Shown here: positions 35,557 through 36,329 of the stretch, piece by piece
Numbering within the stretch: the first letter of the stretch is position 1
Layout of the letters: each line of letters starts with the position of its first letter
Assembly: GCF_007991495.1 (NCBI RefSeq)
Contig: NZ_BJYL01000041.1
Span: 1-36,329 of the forward strand
DNA length: 36,329 bases
Source of the DNA: Sporosarcina luteola
GTDB lineage: Bacteria; Bacillota; Bacilli; Bacillales_A; Planococcaceae
Direction: 5' to 3'
The notes under the pieces: model-generated
Databases searched by the model: none
What the model was told of the DNA's origin: nothing
Seen by the model: the letters and a program-made list of their open reading frames with translations, nothing else
Made by a program: the position numbers and the translations under genes

Positions 35557-36005
35557 AACGTCATCGCCTCACAAATCTTTTCATAACGCTCACCTTTCGG
35601 GGTGAACATAAGTTTTCTAGATGTGTCCCCTGTATGTTGTAATTTTATCTCAAGTCGTTCATTTGGAAGATCATCTTCAATTAAATGCGCCCACTCTACG
35701 ATTGAAATCGAATCACCGTAGAACAGTTCGTCCCATCCAAGATCCTCATCGCTATCCGCCAGACGATAAACATCAAGATGATTGAGCGGATAGTTTCCTT
35801 CATATTGTTTTAGGATGGTAAATGTCGGACTGTTGACCGTTCTTGTTATACCAAGGCCTTTAGCCAGCGCTTTCGTAAATGTCGTTTTCCCTGCACCAAG
35901 ATCGCCTTCGAGCGTGAGGACGTCTGGTGGGGAAAGTAAACTTGCTAACTTATGAGCAAGTTGTTCAGTTTCCTCTTGGGAATGAACATTGATTTCTATA
36001 GTCAT
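35553..36005 (-). CDS. tsaE: tRNA threonylcarbamoyladenosine ATPase TsaE
   Basis: A 150-residue P-loop ATPase that completes the TsaBDE complex, resetting it between rounds of t6A synthesis. It has Walker A GDLGAGKTTF, a switch around VNSPTFTILKQY, and HLDVYRL before the Walker B-like region SIVEWAHLI. RBS GAAAGGAAAT before the ATG. It is the first gene of the tsaE-tsaB-rimI-tsaD run. A weak TTTCGA and TACACT pair at 17 bp upstream may be its promoter. Confidence 0.96.
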   Translation of the reverse strand: MTIEINVHSQEETEQLAHKLASLLSPPDVLTLEGDLGAGKTTFTKALAKGLGITRTVNSPTFTILKQYEGNYPLNHLDVYRLADSDEDLGWDELFYGDSISIVEWAHLIEDDLPNERLEIKLQHTGDTSRKLMFTPKGERYEKICEAMTL

Positions 36006-36092
36006 AGTAATTTCCTTTCAACTCCACTTTGTTCTAGTGTACCGAATTTATGGTGTTTTCGAAAGCATAGCGTGTTAAACATATAATTAAAC

Positions 36093-36130
36093 AATAAAAA
36101 ACCGATCCTGGAATGAATCCACAATCGGTT
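36093..36130 (-). terminator. terminator of the tRNA-Asp transcript
   Basis: AACCGAT and ATCGGTT form a stem on the minus strand, followed by TTTTTATTG, 18 bp past the tRNA 3-prime end. Confidence 0.85.
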
Positions 36131-36147
36131 GACAATTTAATATAAAA

Positions 36148-36223
36148 TGGCGGTCCCGACCGGGATCGAACCGGCGATCTCCTGCGTGACAGGCAGGCAT
36201 GTTAACCGCTACACCACGGGACC
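36148..36223 (-). tRNA. tRNA-Asp (GTC)
   Basis: A 76-nt tRNA with encoded CCA. The acceptor is GGTCCCG with CGGGACC, then discriminator G. The anticodon arm is CCTGC-CTGTCAC-GCAGG with anticodon GTC (Asp), and the T arm contains GGTTCGATCCC. The D arm has TGGTGTAGCGGTTAACA. The 106 bp to the right end show no further gene; other tRNAs may lie outside the window. Confidence 0.97.
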
Positions 36224-36329
36224 ATTTAATATGTATACCTTTCGAAAGAACGCAAGGTTCTTAAACTGCTAATACATGTAATTGATCAATTCTAACCAAC
36301 TGACATTCTAATCGAAAAGTGATGGTTTG

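Overview
The window looks like a chromosomal segment of a low-to-moderate GC Bacillota, most likely a Bacillales member of the Planococcaceae type (Sporosarcina-like). The evidence is strong G-rich ribosome binding sites, several GTG and TTG starts decided by those sites, a CIRCE-controlled groESL, a Bce-type antibiotic-sensing module, and a right-hand block that keeps the Bacillus subtilis order tsaE-tsaB-rimI-tsaD-ydiF-rex-tat-ydiL-groESL. The genus is inference; no rRNA is present. No phage, insertion sequence or CRISPR array was found.

Left part (1-15.3 kb), accessory functions: a DUF6530-like gene and a MATE exporter behind a promoter with two tandem palindromes; an aldehyde dehydrogenase with its DUF779 partner; a complete BceAB transporter facing its BceRS two-component system, with BceR-type boxes in front of both halves; a HAD phosphatase, membrane M23 peptidase and cupin run; a PadR regulator with a HAAS membrane protein; a YbdG-type mechanosensitive channel; and an XRE regulator with a small membrane protein.

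Middle (15.3-25.3 kb): a thiamine salvage operon tenA-thiM-thiD-thiE-thiW behind a TPP riboswitch and terminator. Upstream of it lies a cyclic di-GMP-I riboswitch with its own promoter and terminator. It leads into a run encoding a small STAS-like protein, a GNAT-like protein and a chemoreceptor-like protein that lacks a sensor domain; a repeat element interrupts this run. Next come a lipoprotein with three beta-sandwich-like repeats and a transglutaminase-like domain, a 41-bp tandem repeat, and a gene encoding three fused RidA domains.

Right part (25.5-36.3 kb), conserved housekeeping: groES-groEL under CIRCE, a CPBP protease, a Yip1-type membrane protein, tatC-tatA, rex, an ABC-F protein, a dense cluster of DnaA boxes between the ABC-F gene and tsaD, the tsaD-rimI-tsaB-tsaE run for t6A tRNA modification and ribosomal protein acetylation, and tRNA-Asp.

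The most notable items are the c-di-GMP-controlled module of uncertain function, the single-chain triple RidA protein, the paired BceR boxes, the DnaA-box cluster, and interspersed repeats. One of these repeats would supply a false N-terminus to the chemoreceptor-like gene.
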